From positions 1 through 64,000 of the forward strand of contig NZ_LZHW01000113.1 in the NCBI RefSeq assembly GCF_001667265.1: a stretch of 64,000 nucleotides of DNA. Reading direction: 5' to 3'. Origin of the DNA: Mycobacterium sp. ACS4331 (GTDB taxonomy: Bacteria > Actinomycetota > Actinomycetes > Mycobacteriales > Mycobacteriaceae). Below, piece after piece: positions 31,783 through 40,974 of the stretch. The notes below the pieces were generated by a model, which was given only the letters and a program-made list of their open reading frames with translations, did not search any database and had not been told where the DNA came from. Position numbers and translations under genes: made by a program. Positions within the stretch are counted from its first letter, which is position 1; every line of letters starts with the position of its first letter.

Positions 31783-32933
31783 GCGTGCTCCGCCTGGGCG
31801 TGGATCCGGGTGACTCGGCCGCGGGGGCTGGTCACCACCTCGTAGTGGATCGTGCCGATGATCTCCGCCCACTCCGCGGCCGTCGGCTCACCGGAGGTCC
31901 CAGGCCCGAACAGGATCGCCCGGTCTCCCTCGACCACGTCGACCGCTCCAGGCCCGAGATCGACCACGAACTGATCCATGCACACCCGGCCCACACTGGG
32001 TCGCCGGACGCCGTTGATCGAGACCTCCATCCGGCCGCCGAGGGCCCGGAACACGCCATCGGCGTACCCGAGCGGGATCAGCGCGACGGTGGTGTCGCGC
32101 TCGGCGATCCAGGTGTGGTTGTAGGAGACGCCGTCCCCGGCGCGGATCGACTTGACCATCATCACCGGGGCCGACAGCGTCATGGCCGGAATCAGGTCCG
32201 GTTCGACGATTCCCGGCACCGGGTTCAGCCCGTACATCGCGATACCGGGACGCACCATGTCGAAGGCCAGGTCGGGCCGGGTCAGCACCGCCGGTGAGTT
32301 GGCCAGATGCGCCATCTCGAACTCGACGCCGCGCCGCCGAGCCTGCGCGATGAGGTCGCGGAATCGCTGCGCCTGCAGGTCGTTGGTCGGGTGACTCGGT
32401 TCGTCGCCGTGCGCCAGATGGGACATCAGCCCCCGCACGTGCACTGCGCCCTCGGCCTGCGCGCGTGCCAGCTCGTCGATCAGCTCACCGAAGTCCGATG
32501 CCGGCACCCCGTTGCGGCTCAGGCCCGTGTCGGCCTTGACGGTGACGGACGCGACGACGCCGGCTCGGCGGGCCGCCTCGACGACGTCGCCGAGTTGGCG
32601 CACCGATGACACCCCGATCTGCACGTCGGCGGCCAGGGCGGGAGCGAAGTCGGTGCCGACGGGATGCATCCACGCCAGCACGGGAGCTGTGATTCCCGCC
32701 TCACGCAGTGCGAGGGCTTCGGCGACCGTCACCACGCCAAGTTCGGCGGCGCCCGCACGCACCGCGGCGCGCGCCACCTCGACCGCGCCGTGGCTGTAGC
32801 CGTCGGCCTTCACGACGGCCATCACCTGCGCTGATCCGGCGTATTCGCGCAGCGTACGGACGTTGTGTTCGATGGCGCCGAGGTCGATGAGCGCACTCGG
32901 GGTCACCACATCGGCGGTTGTGGGCGGGTTCAT
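31779..32933 (-). CDS. alr: alanine racemase
   Basis: This PLP enzyme interconverts L- and D-alanine for peptidoglycan; its 384 residues are normal for the family. The PLP lysine is in VMAVVKADGYSHGA (Lys about 42) and the catalytic Tyr is in the C-terminal beta-domain region (SYNHTWIAERDTTVALIPLGYADG). ATG 32933 is chosen because it gives MNPPTTADVV just before the conserved IDLGAIEHNVRTLRE. It is the head of a coupled run alr-hydrolase-tsaE-tsaB-rimI-tsaD. Confidence 0.96.
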   Translation of the reverse strand: MNPPTTADVVTPSALIDLGAIEHNVRTLREYAGSAQVMAVVKADGYSHGAVEVARAAVRAGAAELGVVTVAEALALREAGITAPVLAWMHPVGTDFAPALAADVQIGVSSVRQLGDVVEAARRAGVVASVTVKADTGLSRNGVPASDFGELIDELARAQAEGAVHVRGLMSHLAHGDEPSHPTNDLQAQRFRDLIAQARRRGVEFEMAHLANSPAVLTRPDLAFDMVRPGIAMYGLNPVPGIVEPDLIPAMTLSAPVMMVKSIRAGDGVSYNHTWIAERDTTVALIPLGYADGVFRALGGRMEVSINGVRRPSVGRVCMDQFVVDLGPGAVDVVEGDRAILFGPGTSGEPTAAEWAEIIGTIHYEVVTSPRGRVTRIHAQAEHA

Positions 32934-32970
32934 GTCATGATCACCGCCCTCGATTGTCCCAGGCCCGCCG

Positions 32971-34359
32971 TCAGTGAGCGAAATGCTCCTCGTCCGCGAA
33001 GCCGCCCACACCGACCTTCTTGAGCTTCTCCAGGACCTCCACGAGGTCATCCCGCAGCGCCCGGGCCAGGTTCGCCGAGAACCCCTCACGCACCACAACG
33101 CGCAGCACAGCGACGTCCTCGGCGCCCTCCGGCATGGTGTACGCCGGCACCTGCCAGCCGTACCCACGCAGCAGAGATGAGATGTCGAACACGGTGAACT
33201 TCGTTCCCTCGACGAGTCTGAACGCGACCACCGGAATGTCCGACCCGTCCGAGATCACCTCGAAGACGTCCATACCGGCCAACTCGTGCGACAGCCACTG
33301 CGCCGTCTCGGACAGGCATCGCATCACCTGGAGGTAGCCGTCGCGGCCCAGCCGCAGGAAGTTGTAGTACTGCCCGACGACCTGGTTGCCCGGCCGGGAG
33401 AAGTTCAGGGTGAACGTCGGCATGTCACCGCCGAGGTAATTGACCCGGAACACCAGATCCTCGGGCAGGTGCTCGGCGTTGCGCCACACCGCGAAGCCGA
33501 TGCCCGGATACGTCAGGCCGTACTTGTGGCCGCTGACGTTGATCGAGGCGACGCGCGGCAGGCGGAAGTCCCAGACCAGGTCCGGATGCAGGAACGGCAC
33601 GACGAAGCCGCCACTTGCCGCGTCGACGTGGACCGGGATGTCGGGTTTGCCCTCGGTGGCGGCAAGCGAGTCCAGGGCCGCGCAGATCTCCGCGACCGGT
33701 TCCAGTTCACCGGTGAACGTGGTGCCCAGAATCGCCACGACACCGATGGTGTTCTCGTCGACGGCGTCGAGCACCTGCTCGGGGGTGATCACGTACCGCC
33801 CCTGCGCCATCGGCAGGTAGCGCGCCTCGACGTCGAAGTACCGGCAGAACTTCTCCCACACGACCTGCACGTTGGAGCCCATCACCAGATTCGGGGTGCG
33901 GCCCTTCCAGTCCTCACCGCGCTCCTCCAGGCGCTTCCGCCACCTCCACTTCAGCGCCAGGCCGGCCAGCATCACGGCCTCGCTGGAGCCGACGGTCGAC
34001 ACCCCGATGGCGGTCGACGGGTCGTCGTCACGCAGGTTCTCGGCATGGAACAGGTCGGCGACCATGCACACGCAGCGCTGCTCGATGGCCGCGGTGACCG
34101 GGTATTCGTCCTTGTCGATCATGTTCTTGTCGAAGGTCTCCGACATCAGGTCCCCGGCCTCGGGATCCATCCAGGTCGTGACGAACGTCGCCAGGTTCAG
34201 CCGGGAACTGCCGTCGAGCATCAACTCGTCGTGGATGAAGCGGTAGGCCGCCTGGGGTTCCATCGACTCGTCGGGCAGGCGCAGTGCGGGCACCGGCGAC
34301 GTCGACAGCCGCCCGGTGTAGGCGGGCGCGAGGGTGGTGTGACGGGAGACGTTCGGCAT
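32971..34359 (-). CDS. gadB: glutamate decarboxylase
   Basis: This 462-residue PLP-dependent group II decarboxylase converts glutamate to GABA with proton uptake. The PLP lysine is in INVSGHKYGLTYPG (about 268-275), preceded by HVDAASGGFVVPF with the PLP-contacting Asp. It matches Rv3432c. GABA formation feeds the GABA shunt or acid resistance. It lies 10 bp downstream of nnr and 37 bp upstream of alr on the same strand. Confidence 0.95.
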   Translation of the reverse strand: MPNVSRHTTLAPAYTGRLSTSPVPALRLPDESMEPQAAYRFIHDELMLDGSSRLNLATFVTTWMDPEAGDLMSETFDKNMIDKDEYPVTAAIEQRCVCMVADLFHAENLRDDDPSTAIGVSTVGSSEAVMLAGLALKWRWRKRLEERGEDWKGRTPNLVMGSNVQVVWEKFCRYFDVEARYLPMAQGRYVITPEQVLDAVDENTIGVVAILGTTFTGELEPVAEICAALDSLAATEGKPDIPVHVDAASGGFVVPFLHPDLVWDFRLPRVASINVSGHKYGLTYPGIGFAVWRNAEHLPEDLVFRVNYLGGDMPTFTLNFSRPGNQVVGQYYNFLRLGRDGYLQVMRCLSETAQWLSHELAGMDVFEVISDGSDIPVVAFRLVEGTKFTVFDISSLLRGYGWQVPAYTMPEGAEDVAVLRVVVREGFSANLARALRDDLVEVLEKLKKVGVGGFADEEHFAH

Positions 34360-34369
34360 GAGGTCCTTT

Positions 34370-35785
34370 CTAGAGGATGCCCGCGATCGCGGCCCGGATA
34401 CACGCCAAGATTCCCGACGCCGATGTCGGCGCGGGGGCGGGTCCGGGACTCGACGCGGCCAACGTTGCGGCGCGGGAGTGCACGAAGGCCCCCGCGGCGG
34501 CCGCGGCGGCCGGTGCCAGGCCGGCGGCCAGCAGTGCGCCGATCACCCCCGACAGCACGTCGCCAGACCCTGCCGTGGCGGCCCACGAGGCCCCGGCGGG
34601 GTTGAGGAGCACCGACCCATCGGGATCGGCGATCACCGTGACATTGCCCTTGAGCAGCACAGTCGCGCCGAGGCGCGCCGCCAGTTCGCGGGTTGCACGC
34701 ACCCGGTCCGCCCCGGGCGGGGCCCCGGCCAGGCGCTCGAACTCGCCCGCGTGCGGGGTCAGCACAGTCGGTGCCGTGCGATCGCGCACCCACTCGGGGT
34801 TGCGGGCCAGGATGGTCAGCGCGTCGGCGTCAGCGATCACCGGCAGGTCGACCGCGAGCACGTCACGCAGGGTGGCGGCGGACGCATCATCGGTGCCGAA
34901 TCCCGGGCCGACGACCCAGGCCTGCACCCGGCCGGCGGCGGCGAAGTCGTTCACCGCGATCACCTCGGGCCAATGCGAAACCACCTCGGCGGCAGCGGTT
35001 CCGGCGTAGCGGACCATGCCGGAGTGTGTGGCCACCGCGGCGCCCGTGCACAGAATCGCCGCACCGGGGTAGGTGCGTGACCCGGCCGCCACGCCCGTGA
35101 CGCCCTGGGTGTACTTGTCGTCGGCGCGGTCTGGGACTGGCCACAGCCGGCGGACGTCGGCGGCCTCGAGACTCCGCACGTCGGTGGGCGGCAGGTCCAG
35201 GCCGATGTCGATGAGCTCCACACGCCCGCAGTCGGCCAGCGCGTGCACGGGTTTGCGGCCGCCGAATGTGACCGTCAGGACGGGGCGCACCGCGGGTCCG
35301 CTGACGGCACCGGTCTGCACATCGACCCCGCTGGGGGTGTCCACGGCCACCACGGGCGCCGATGTGCTCGCGAAGACCGCGGCGGCGTCGGGCCGCAACG
35401 GGCCGCTGCCGGAGATGCCGACCACACCGTCGATCACCAGATCGGTTGCCGGACCGATGCTTTGCACGACGCGTCCACCGCCGGCCAGGAACGCGCGCAG
35501 GGCCGCGGGGTGGGTGTGGTCGGGACGCAGCAGCACCGCGTCGGCCGCGGCGCCACGTCTGCGCAGGAATGTCGCGGCCCACAGCGCATCTCCGCCGTTG
35601 TCACCGGACCCGACGACGGCGCACACCCGTCGCCCGGCAATGCCGCCGGTGCGCTCCCGCAGCTCCCCGGCGATCGCGGTGGCCAGGCCGAACGCAGCGC
35701 GTCTCATCAGCGCACCCTCGGGCAGGCTGGCGAGCAGCGGCGCCTCCGCGGCGCGGATCGCATCAGCGGTGTAGTAATCGCGCAT
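34370..35785 (-). CDS. nnr: bifunctional NAD(P)HX epimerase / ADP-dependent dehydratase
   Basis: This 471-residue repair enzyme for hydrated NAD(P)H fuses two activities. The N-terminal epimerase is YjeF_N (about 1-205; VCAVVGSGDNGGDALW). The C-terminal dehydratase is a ribokinase-like carbohydrate-kinase domain (about 220-465; ADALTILARN, LTPHAGEFERL and AGSGDVLSGVIGALLAAG). It corresponds to Rv3433c. ATG 35785 gives the usual MRDYYTADAIR start. A TACGCT -10 candidate lies 9 nt upstream. Confidence 0.93.
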   Translation of the reverse strand: MRDYYTADAIRAAEAPLLASLPEGALMRRAAFGLATAIAGELRERTGGIAGRRVCAVVGSGDNGGDALWAATFLRRRGAAADAVLLRPDHTHPAALRAFLAGGGRVVQSIGPATDLVIDGVVGISGSGPLRPDAAAVFASTSAPVVAVDTPSGVDVQTGAVSGPAVRPVLTVTFGGRKPVHALADCGRVELIDIGLDLPPTDVRSLEAADVRRLWPVPDRADDKYTQGVTGVAAGSRTYPGAAILCTGAAVATHSGMVRYAGTAAAEVVSHWPEVIAVNDFAAAGRVQAWVVGPGFGTDDASAATLRDVLAVDLPVIADADALTILARNPEWVRDRTAPTVLTPHAGEFERLAGAPPGADRVRATRELAARLGATVLLKGNVTVIADPDGSVLLNPAGASWAATAGSGDVLSGVIGALLAAGLAPAAAAAAGAFVHSRAATLAASSPGPAPAPTSASGILACIRAAIAGIL

Positions 35786-35832
35786 CGTAAGTGCAGCGTA
35801 GACAGTCAGAATAAGAACTAGCATCAGCTGCC

Positions 35833-36168
35833 ATGAAGCCACCGATATCTGGTGTGGACCTGGGTATCTCGATCGCCGCCCTGGCGCTGACGGTCATCGG
35901 TGCCGCGGGTGCGGCATTTCTGGCGGTCATGTTGATGGCGTTCACCGACAACTGCCCCCAACCCACCTGCGACATCGACGCCGGTGTCACCTGGGTCTTC
36001 ACCGGGTTCGGCATGGCCGTGCTGATCGCCGTCGGCGGGGCGGTGGCGACCATCGTGGCGCTGGTGCGACGGGTGCGGGCCTGGCCGTTCGCCGTCGGCA
36101 CCCTGGTGCTGTGTGCGGCGGCGTGCCTGCTGGGGATCTTCGGGTACACCGCGGCTGTGGGAGGCTGA
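35833..36168 (+). CDS. small membrane protein with three helices
   Basis: This 111-residue protein has three hydrophobic segments (about 10-38, 52-75, 82-105) and a short loop with two cysteines (DNCPQPTCDIDAG) that would be outside the membrane and could form a disulfide. TAGCAT lies 8 nt before the ATG. It is divergent from nnr by 47 bp and convergent with glmS. Unknown function; similar small proteins occur here in other mycobacteria. Confidence 0.75.
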   Translation: MKPPISGVDLGISIAALALTVIGAAGAAFLAVMLMAFTDNCPQPTCDIDAGVTWVFTGFGMAVLIAVGGAVATIVALVRRVRAWPFAVGTLVLCAAACLLGIFGYTAAVGG

Positions 36169-36193
36169 CGCCGGCTACTCGACGGTCCTCGGG

Positions 36194-38068
36194 CTACTCG
36201 ACGGTGACAGACTTCGCCAGGTTCCGCGGCTTGTCCACGTCATAACCGCGCGCCTGCGCCACCGCGGCGGCGAACACCTGGAGCGGGATGGTCGACAGCA
36301 GCGGCTGGAAAAGCGTTGACACAGCTGGGATCTCGATCAGGTGATCGGCGTAGGGCCGCACCGTCTCGTCGCCCTCCTCGGCGATCACCACGGTCAGCGC
36401 CCCGCGGGCCTGGATCTCGCGGATGTTCGACAGCAGCTTGGCGTGCAGCATCGCGGCGTTCTTGGGTGAGGGCATCACCACGATCACCGGCAGACCGTCC
36501 TCGATCAGCGCGATCGGCCCGTGCTTGAGCTCGCCGGCCGCAAAACCCTCGGCGTGCATGTAGGCGAGTTCCTTGAGTTTGAGCGCACCCTCGAGGGCCA
36601 CCGGGTACCCCACGTGGCGCCCCAGGAACAGCACGGTCGGCGACGACGCGAACCGCTTGGCCACCGCGGACACGGCATCCATCCGGGTCAGCACCTCGGC
36701 GACCACGGTCGGCATGGCCTCGAGTTCGCGGTACTCGTGCTCCACCTCATCGGGGTACTTGGTGCCGCGCGCCTGCGCCAACGCCAGGCCGACGAGGTAG
36801 TTCGCGGCGATCTGGGCCAGGAAGGTCTTGGTGGACGCGACGCCGATCTCCGGCCCCGCGCGGGTGTAGAGCACCGCATCGCACTCGCGCGGGATCTGGC
36901 TGCCGTTGGTGTTGCAGATCGCCAGCACCTTGGCCTTCTGCTCCTTGGCGTGCCGCACGGCTTCGAGGGTGTCTGCGGTCTCGCCGGACTGGCTGATGGC
37001 GATCACCAGCGTGCTGCGGTCCAGCACGGGGTCGCGGTAGCGGAACTCGCTGGCGAGTTCCACTTCGACGGGCAGACGGGTCCAGTGCTCGATCGCGTAT
37101 TTGGCCAGCATGCCGGAGTGGTAGGCCGTGCCGCAGGCGACGATGAAGACCTTGTCGACCTCACGCAGTTCCTGATCGGACAGCCGCTGCTCGTCGAGCA
37201 CGATGCGACCGTCGACGAAGTGGCCCAGCAGGGTGTCGGCGACGGCCTGCGGCTGCTCGGCGATCTCCTTGAGCATGAAGTACTCGTAGCCGCCCTTCTC
37301 GGCGGCCGACAGATCCCAGTCGATCTCGAACTCTCGAGCGCTCGCGCCGGACTCATCGCGGTTGCCGTGGAAGTCGTAGATCTCGTAGCCGGCGGCCGTG
37401 ATGACCACCGCCTGGTCCTGGCCGAGTTCGACGGCGTGGCGGGTGTGCTCGATGAACGCGGCCACATCCGAGCCCACGAACATCTCGCCCTCACCGATGC
37501 CCACCACCAGCGGGGTGGACCGCCGCGCCGCGATGATCGTGCCGGGGTCGTCGGCGTTGGCGAAGACCAGCGTGAAATGGCCCTCCAACCGGCTGAGCAC
37601 CGCGAACACCGAGGCCGGGAAGTCTCCCGCCGTGGGACCGGACCGGTAGGCCCGTGCCACCAGGTGCACCGCGACTTCGCTGTCGGTGTCGCTGGCAAAC
37701 TCCACGCCCTCGGCCTCGAGTTCGGCGCGCAGCACCGCGAAGTTCTCGATGATGCCGTTGTGCACCACGGCGAGCCGACCGCTGGCATCCCGGTGCGGAT
37801 GGGCGTTGCGGTCGGTCGGACGTCCATGAGTGGCCCACCGGGTGTGTCCCATGCCCGAGGTGCCCGCCAGGTCGGCGGCGTCGGTTTCGGCCAGCGCTTC
37901 TTCCAGGTTGGCCAGGCGTCCCGCCCGCCTGCGGACGGTCAGACCGCCACGACCGTCGAGCAGGGCCACTCCAGACGAGTCGTAGCCCCGGTACTCCATT
38001 CGGCGCAGCGCATCGACCACGACGTCACGGGCGGGTCGATGCCCGACGTAGCCGACGATTCCACACAT
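36194..38068 (-). CDS. glmS: glutamine--fructose-6-phosphate aminotransferase GlmS
   Basis: This 624-residue enzyme makes glucosamine 6-phosphate, the entry to UDP-GlcNAc and peptidoglycan. The N-terminal glutaminase domain begins MCGIVGYVG, with the nucleophile Cys exposed after Met removal. Two SIS isomerase domains follow (about 295-430 and 465-610; ISQSGETADTLEAVRHAKEQ; EALKLKELAYMHAE-type motif). ATG 38068 is fixed by the need for Cys at position 2. No glmS ribozyme-like structure is seen upstream, as expected outside Gram-positives of the Bacillus type. Confidence 0.96.
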   Translation of the reverse strand: MCGIVGYVGHRPARDVVVDALRRMEYRGYDSSGVALLDGRGGLTVRRRAGRLANLEEALAETDAADLAGTSGMGHTRWATHGRPTDRNAHPHRDASGRLAVVHNGIIENFAVLRAELEAEGVEFASDTDSEVAVHLVARAYRSGPTAGDFPASVFAVLSRLEGHFTLVFANADDPGTIIAARRSTPLVVGIGEGEMFVGSDVAAFIEHTRHAVELGQDQAVVITAAGYEIYDFHGNRDESGASAREFEIDWDLSAAEKGGYEYFMLKEIAEQPQAVADTLLGHFVDGRIVLDEQRLSDQELREVDKVFIVACGTAYHSGMLAKYAIEHWTRLPVEVELASEFRYRDPVLDRSTLVIAISQSGETADTLEAVRHAKEQKAKVLAICNTNGSQIPRECDAVLYTRAGPEIGVASTKTFLAQIAANYLVGLALAQARGTKYPDEVEHEYRELEAMPTVVAEVLTRMDAVSAVAKRFASSPTVLFLGRHVGYPVALEGALKLKELAYMHAEGFAAGELKHGPIALIEDGLPVIVVMPSPKNAAMLHAKLLSNIREIQARGALTVVIAEEGDETVRPYADHLIEIPAVSTLFQPLLSTIPLQVFAAAVAQARGYDVDKPRNLAKSVTVE

Positions 38069-38122
38069 GACTGTCCAGGGTAGTGCAGAGCGGCGGTATG
38101 CCCGTCCCGAGGCGACGTGAGC

Positions 38123-38128
38123 TAACGT
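38123..38128 (+). promoter_or_regulatory. -10 of leaderless hydrolase gene
   Basis: TAACGT ends 6 nt before GTG 38135, again a leaderless arrangement. Confidence 0.5.
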
Positions 38129-38134
38129 CATCGG

Positions 38135-38977
38135 GTGGCCAGCACCAAGAGACTCGTGTCCGCGTTGAGCCGCCGCGGTCCGCATCGCGTTCTACGCGGT
38201 GACCTGGCCTTTGCGGGCCTGCCGGGGCTCGTGTACACCCCGGCGTCCGGGTTCAATCTTCCCGCGGTGGCGTTCGCGCACGACTGGGTCACATCCGCCG
38301 AGCAGTACGCGGGAACCCTGGAACACCTGGCGTCCTGGGGCATCGTCGCGGTGGCCCCCGACACCGAACGCGGAGTGGCGCCGTCGGTGCTCAATCTGAG
38401 CTTCGACCTGGGCACGGCGCTCGACATCGCCGCGGGCGTGCGGTTGGGGCCGGGACAGATCAGCGTGCACCCCGGCAGGTTGGCCGTGGCGGGGCACGGT
38501 TTCGGCGGCGCCGGCGCCGTGTTCGCCGCCGCCGGGATGGGTCAGCGCCTCAAGGGAGTCGCGGCGATCTTCCCCGCGATCACCAAGCCACCCTCGGAGC
38601 AGCCGGCGGCCGGGTTGACGCTGCCGGGGCTGATCCTGAGCGCACCGGGCGAAGCGATGACCCTGCGCTCGAACGCCACGATGCTGTCCCAGGCGTGGCC
38701 CGCGGCCATCCATCGGACCGTCGTCAAGGCCGAGGCCGCCGGCCTCGGCGAGAACAGACGCTGGGCGAAGTTCCTCGGCCTCGGCGGAACGCACAAGCCC
38801 ACGCAGAAGGCCGTGCGGGCACTGCTGACCGGATATCTGCTGTTCCGCCTGACCGGCGACAAGACCTACCGCGAGTTCGCCGACCCGCAGGCGCAGCTGC
38901 CCGGCACCGAGATGCCGCCGGAGGAGTTGGCCCAGATCACCCCTGAGGACCGGATCGCAGCGCTGCTGCGCCATTAG
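38135..38977 (+). CDS. dienelactone-hydrolase/alpha-beta hydrolase-like protein
   Basis: This 280-residue alpha/beta-hydrolase-fold protein shows FAHDWVTSAEQYAGTLEHLA (about 47-66). At the nucleophile elbow it reads VAGHGFGGAGA with Gly instead of the catalytic Ser (about 120), which makes classical hydrolysis doubtful. The C-terminal 80 residues carry GLGGTHKPTQKAVRALLTG. It resembles chlorophyllase/dienelactone hydrolase-like actinobacterial proteins. GTG 38135 lies behind a -10 element. Its stop overlaps the convergent lipoyl-domain gene by 4 nt. Confidence 0.75.
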   Translation: MASTKRLVSALSRRGPHRVLRGDLAFAGLPGLVYTPASGFNLPAVAFAHDWVTSAEQYAGTLEHLASWGIVAVAPDTERGVAPSVLNLSFDLGTALDIAAGVRLGPGQISVHPGRLAVAGHGFGGAGAVFAAAGMGQRLKGVAAIFPAITKPPSEQPAAGLTLPGLILSAPGEAMTLRSNATMLSQAWPAAIHRTVVKAEAAGLGENRRWAKFLGLGGTHKPTQKAVRALLTGYLLFRLTGDKTYREFADPQAQLPGTEMPPEELAQITPEDRIAALLRH

Positions 38978-39204
38978 GTCTCCAGAACCCCCAACGTCGT
39001 GCCGACCGGGTAGGTCTGCTCGGACTGCACGTCGCCGTACCGCAGCACACCGGCCGACGGCGCCGGGATGTCGGTCTCGACCTTGTCGGTGCCGACGGTG
39101 TAGAGGTCCTCACCCTCGGCGACCGCGGTGCCGTCGGGCACCAGCCAGCCCATGAACGTGCCCTCGGTCATGGTCACGTCGAGTTTGGGCATCTTGATCT
39201 CCAT
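38974..39204 (-). CDS. stand-alone lipoyl/biotinyl carrier domain
   Basis: This 76-residue protein is a single lipoyl domain, with the modified Lys in VGTDKVETD (Lys about 41) and flanking strands PKLDVTMTEGTFMGWLV and VGTTLGVLET. It has no E2 catalytic or peripheral-binding part. It is the last gene of the operon that begins with E1alpha/E1beta, so it probably carries the acyl group made by that E1. Biotin attachment is less likely, as the usual AMKM motif is absent. Confidence 0.88.
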   Translation of the reverse strand: MEIKMPKLDVTMTEGTFMGWLVPDGTAVAEGEDLYTVGTDKVETDIPAPSAGVLRYGDVQSEQTYPVGTTLGVLET

Positions 39205-39218
39205 GCCGCGCCTTTCGT

Positions 39219-39410
39219 TCAGTGCTCACTGAGCGCACGGGCGGGACATGAACGCACCGCCTCGCGCGCGAGTTCTTCTGCTGTATGCGGGATCTCGTCA
39301 ACCAGCACCTGCGCCATTCCGTCGTCGCCGACGGCGAACAGGTCCGGCGCGGCGGCTTCGCACAACCCGTTGCCGACGCAGAGTTGGTGATCCACGGTCA
39401 CTTTCATCAT
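39219..39410 (-). CDS. 3Fe-4S ferredoxin of cytochrome P450 type
   Basis: This 63-residue ferredoxin has three cluster cysteines: C-X5-C (CVGNGLC) and a later SCPARAL. The position normally filled by the second cysteine is not Cys, so a 3Fe-4S cluster is likely, as in mycobacterial P450 redox partners. The start codon pair ATGATG overlaps the thiolase stop. No P450 gene is in the window, so its partner within this operon is open. Confidence 0.88.
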   Translation of the reverse strand: MMKVTVDHQLCVGNGLCEAAAPDLFAVGDDGMAQVLVDEIPHTAEELAREAVRSCPARALSEH

Positions 39411-40555
39411 CGAGTCAGGATCGTCGTGGCGCTCAGGCCCGGCGCCCCGTACACGTGCGCCAACGCCACCTTCGGCCGGTTCGGCACCTGCCGCGCGCCC
39501 GCGGTCCCGCGCAGCTGCTGCACGTTCTCGTGGATCTGTCGCAGGCCCGACGCCCCGATCGGTTCGCCGTTGGCCAGGCAGCCCCCGTCGGTGTTGACCG
39601 GCAGGCGCCCGGTCAGTTCGGTCTCCCCGGCCTCGATCAGCTCGGCCTGCTCACCGTCGGCGCACAGGCCCGTCTCGGCCAGGTGGATGATCTCGGCGCC
39701 GGCGTCGGTGTCCTGCAGCTGCGCGATGTCGACGTCACCGGTTGCGATACCGGCCATCTCGAACGCCGCGCGGGCCGCGTCGACCGTGGGGCTCACACCA
39801 CGCCGCACCGACAGCGACGGGCTGAGCACCTCGAAGGAACCCGGCCGCCGGGTGCGCACGGCCGACCCGGCGACGTACACCGGATGCGGACTGAACTCCT
39901 TGGCCCGCTTGGCGTTGCACAGCACCAAGGCCGCCGCGCCGTCGCCCGGTGAGCACAGCATGAACTGCCGCAGTGGGTCCGACAGCATCATCGAGGCGTC
40001 GATGTCGGCCTCCGAGAGGGGTTTCTGACGCCATGCGTTGGGGTTGAGCGAACCGTTGCGGAATGCCTTGGCCGCCACCTTGGCCAACAGGCGCTCGGGC
40101 AGGTCATGCTCGTGCAGGTAGCGCTGGATCTTGAGGGCGAAGAACTGCGACGTCAGCGCCAGACCTGTGGTGCCGTACCACTGGCCGAGGCCCATGGCCG
40201 ACGGGTCGATCGTGAACGCGCCACGCGGGTGTGAGTCGAAGCCGACCACCACGGCGAACTCGGCGGCACCGGAGGCGATGGTGTGGACCGCCGAGATCAG
40301 CGAACTGCTGCCCGTCGCGCACCCGTTGAACACGTTGACGAACGGCACTCCGGTCAGGCCCAGCTCCGAGACCAGGGTGTCGGCCGATCCGCTGGACATG
40401 CTGCCGCCCACGGCGTAGTCGATGTCGGACCACGACAGCCCGGCGTCATCGAGCGCCATCCGCACCGCGCGGACGGCCTCCTGGCGCACCGAGGTGTCCT
40501 GATAGCGACCGAAGGGGCGGCAGCCCACTCCGATGATCGCAACCTGCTCGGTCAT
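39407..40555 (-). CDS. thiolase/lipid-transfer-protein family enzyme (Ltp2-like)
   Basis: This 382-residue thiolase-fold protein of the SCPx/Ltp group has its candidate nucleophile in NGCATGSSSLISAV (Cys about 85). NTDGGCLANGEPIGASGL (about 325) and the C-terminal HVYGAPG are also present. In the steroid side-chain pathway such proteins pair with a DUF35 protein (ChsH2) and act as retro-aldolases rather than thiolases. The DUF35 gene is directly upstream with a 1-nt overlap, favouring the aldolase reading. ATG 40555 is set by that overlap. Confidence 0.88.
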   Translation of the reverse strand: MTEQVAIIGVGCRPFGRYQDTSVRQEAVRAVRMALDDAGLSWSDIDYAVGGSMSSGSADTLVSELGLTGVPFVNVFNGCATGSSSLISAVHTIASGAAEFAVVVGFDSHPRGAFTIDPSAMGLGQWYGTTGLALTSQFFALKIQRYLHEHDLPERLLAKVAAKAFRNGSLNPNAWRQKPLSEADIDASMMLSDPLRQFMLCSPGDGAAALVLCNAKRAKEFSPHPVYVAGSAVRTRRPGSFEVLSPSLSVRRGVSPTVDAARAAFEMAGIATGDVDIAQLQDTDAGAEIIHLAETGLCADGEQAELIEAGETELTGRLPVNTDGGCLANGEPIGASGLRQIHENVQQLRGTAGARQVPNRPKVALAHVYGAPGLSATTILTR

Positions 40556-40974
40556 CACGGCTCCTCGGGGGTGAAGGCGAAAGTGACCGCCCGCGTGCCG
40601 GTTTCGGTGGGGACGTCGAGTGCGGTCAACCGCATGGGCATCCCGATCCGCAGTCGCGCGGGATCGGATTCGGTGAGCCGGGCCTCGACGATGACCTCGC
40701 CGGGCAGTTCGACATAGCCGACGCCGTAGGCCTGGAACTCCTCGCCGTCGGGCACATAGGGCGGGCTCGGCGGTGGGAAACGCTGAACGGTCCAGCTCCA
40801 CAGCGTCCCTCGGTCACCGAGTGTGGTCGCGGTGATGTCTTCGGCTCCGCACGCCCGGCAGTACTGCGGCACCGGGAAGTCGACCTCCCCGCATGCGCCG
40901 CAGCGCCCGCCGATCAGCCGCGGCGCGCCGTCGACGAATTCGAGAATGGTTGGATCCATTGACACTGCGGTCAT
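40555..40974 (-). CDS. OB-fold / zinc-ribbon DUF35 protein (ChsH2-like)
   Basis: This 139-residue protein has an N-terminal zinc ribbon (CGACG at about 25-29, YCRACG at about 38-43) and a C-terminal OB fold (LWSWTVQRFPPPSPPY; RLRIGMPMRLTALD). DUF35 proteins bind acyl-CoA and form heteromers with thiolase-fold partners. It overlaps the 2Fe-2S ferredoxin gene as ATGA and is immediately followed by the thiolase. Confidence 0.9.
   Translation of the reverse strand: MTAVSMDPTILEFVDGAPRLIGGRCGACGEVDFPVPQYCRACGAEDITATTLGDRGTLWSWTVQRFPPPSPPYVPDGEEFQAYGVGYVELPGEVIVEARLTESDPARLRIGMPMRLTALDVPTETGTRAVTFAFTPEEP

Noticed and set aside
36521..38083. Plus-strand frame of 520 codons opposite glmS
   Set aside because: Shadow frame; glmS is unambiguous.
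38069..38134. glmS ribozyme upstream of glmS
   Set aside because: Only 66 bp separate glmS from the divergent gene and no ribozyme core is recognisable.
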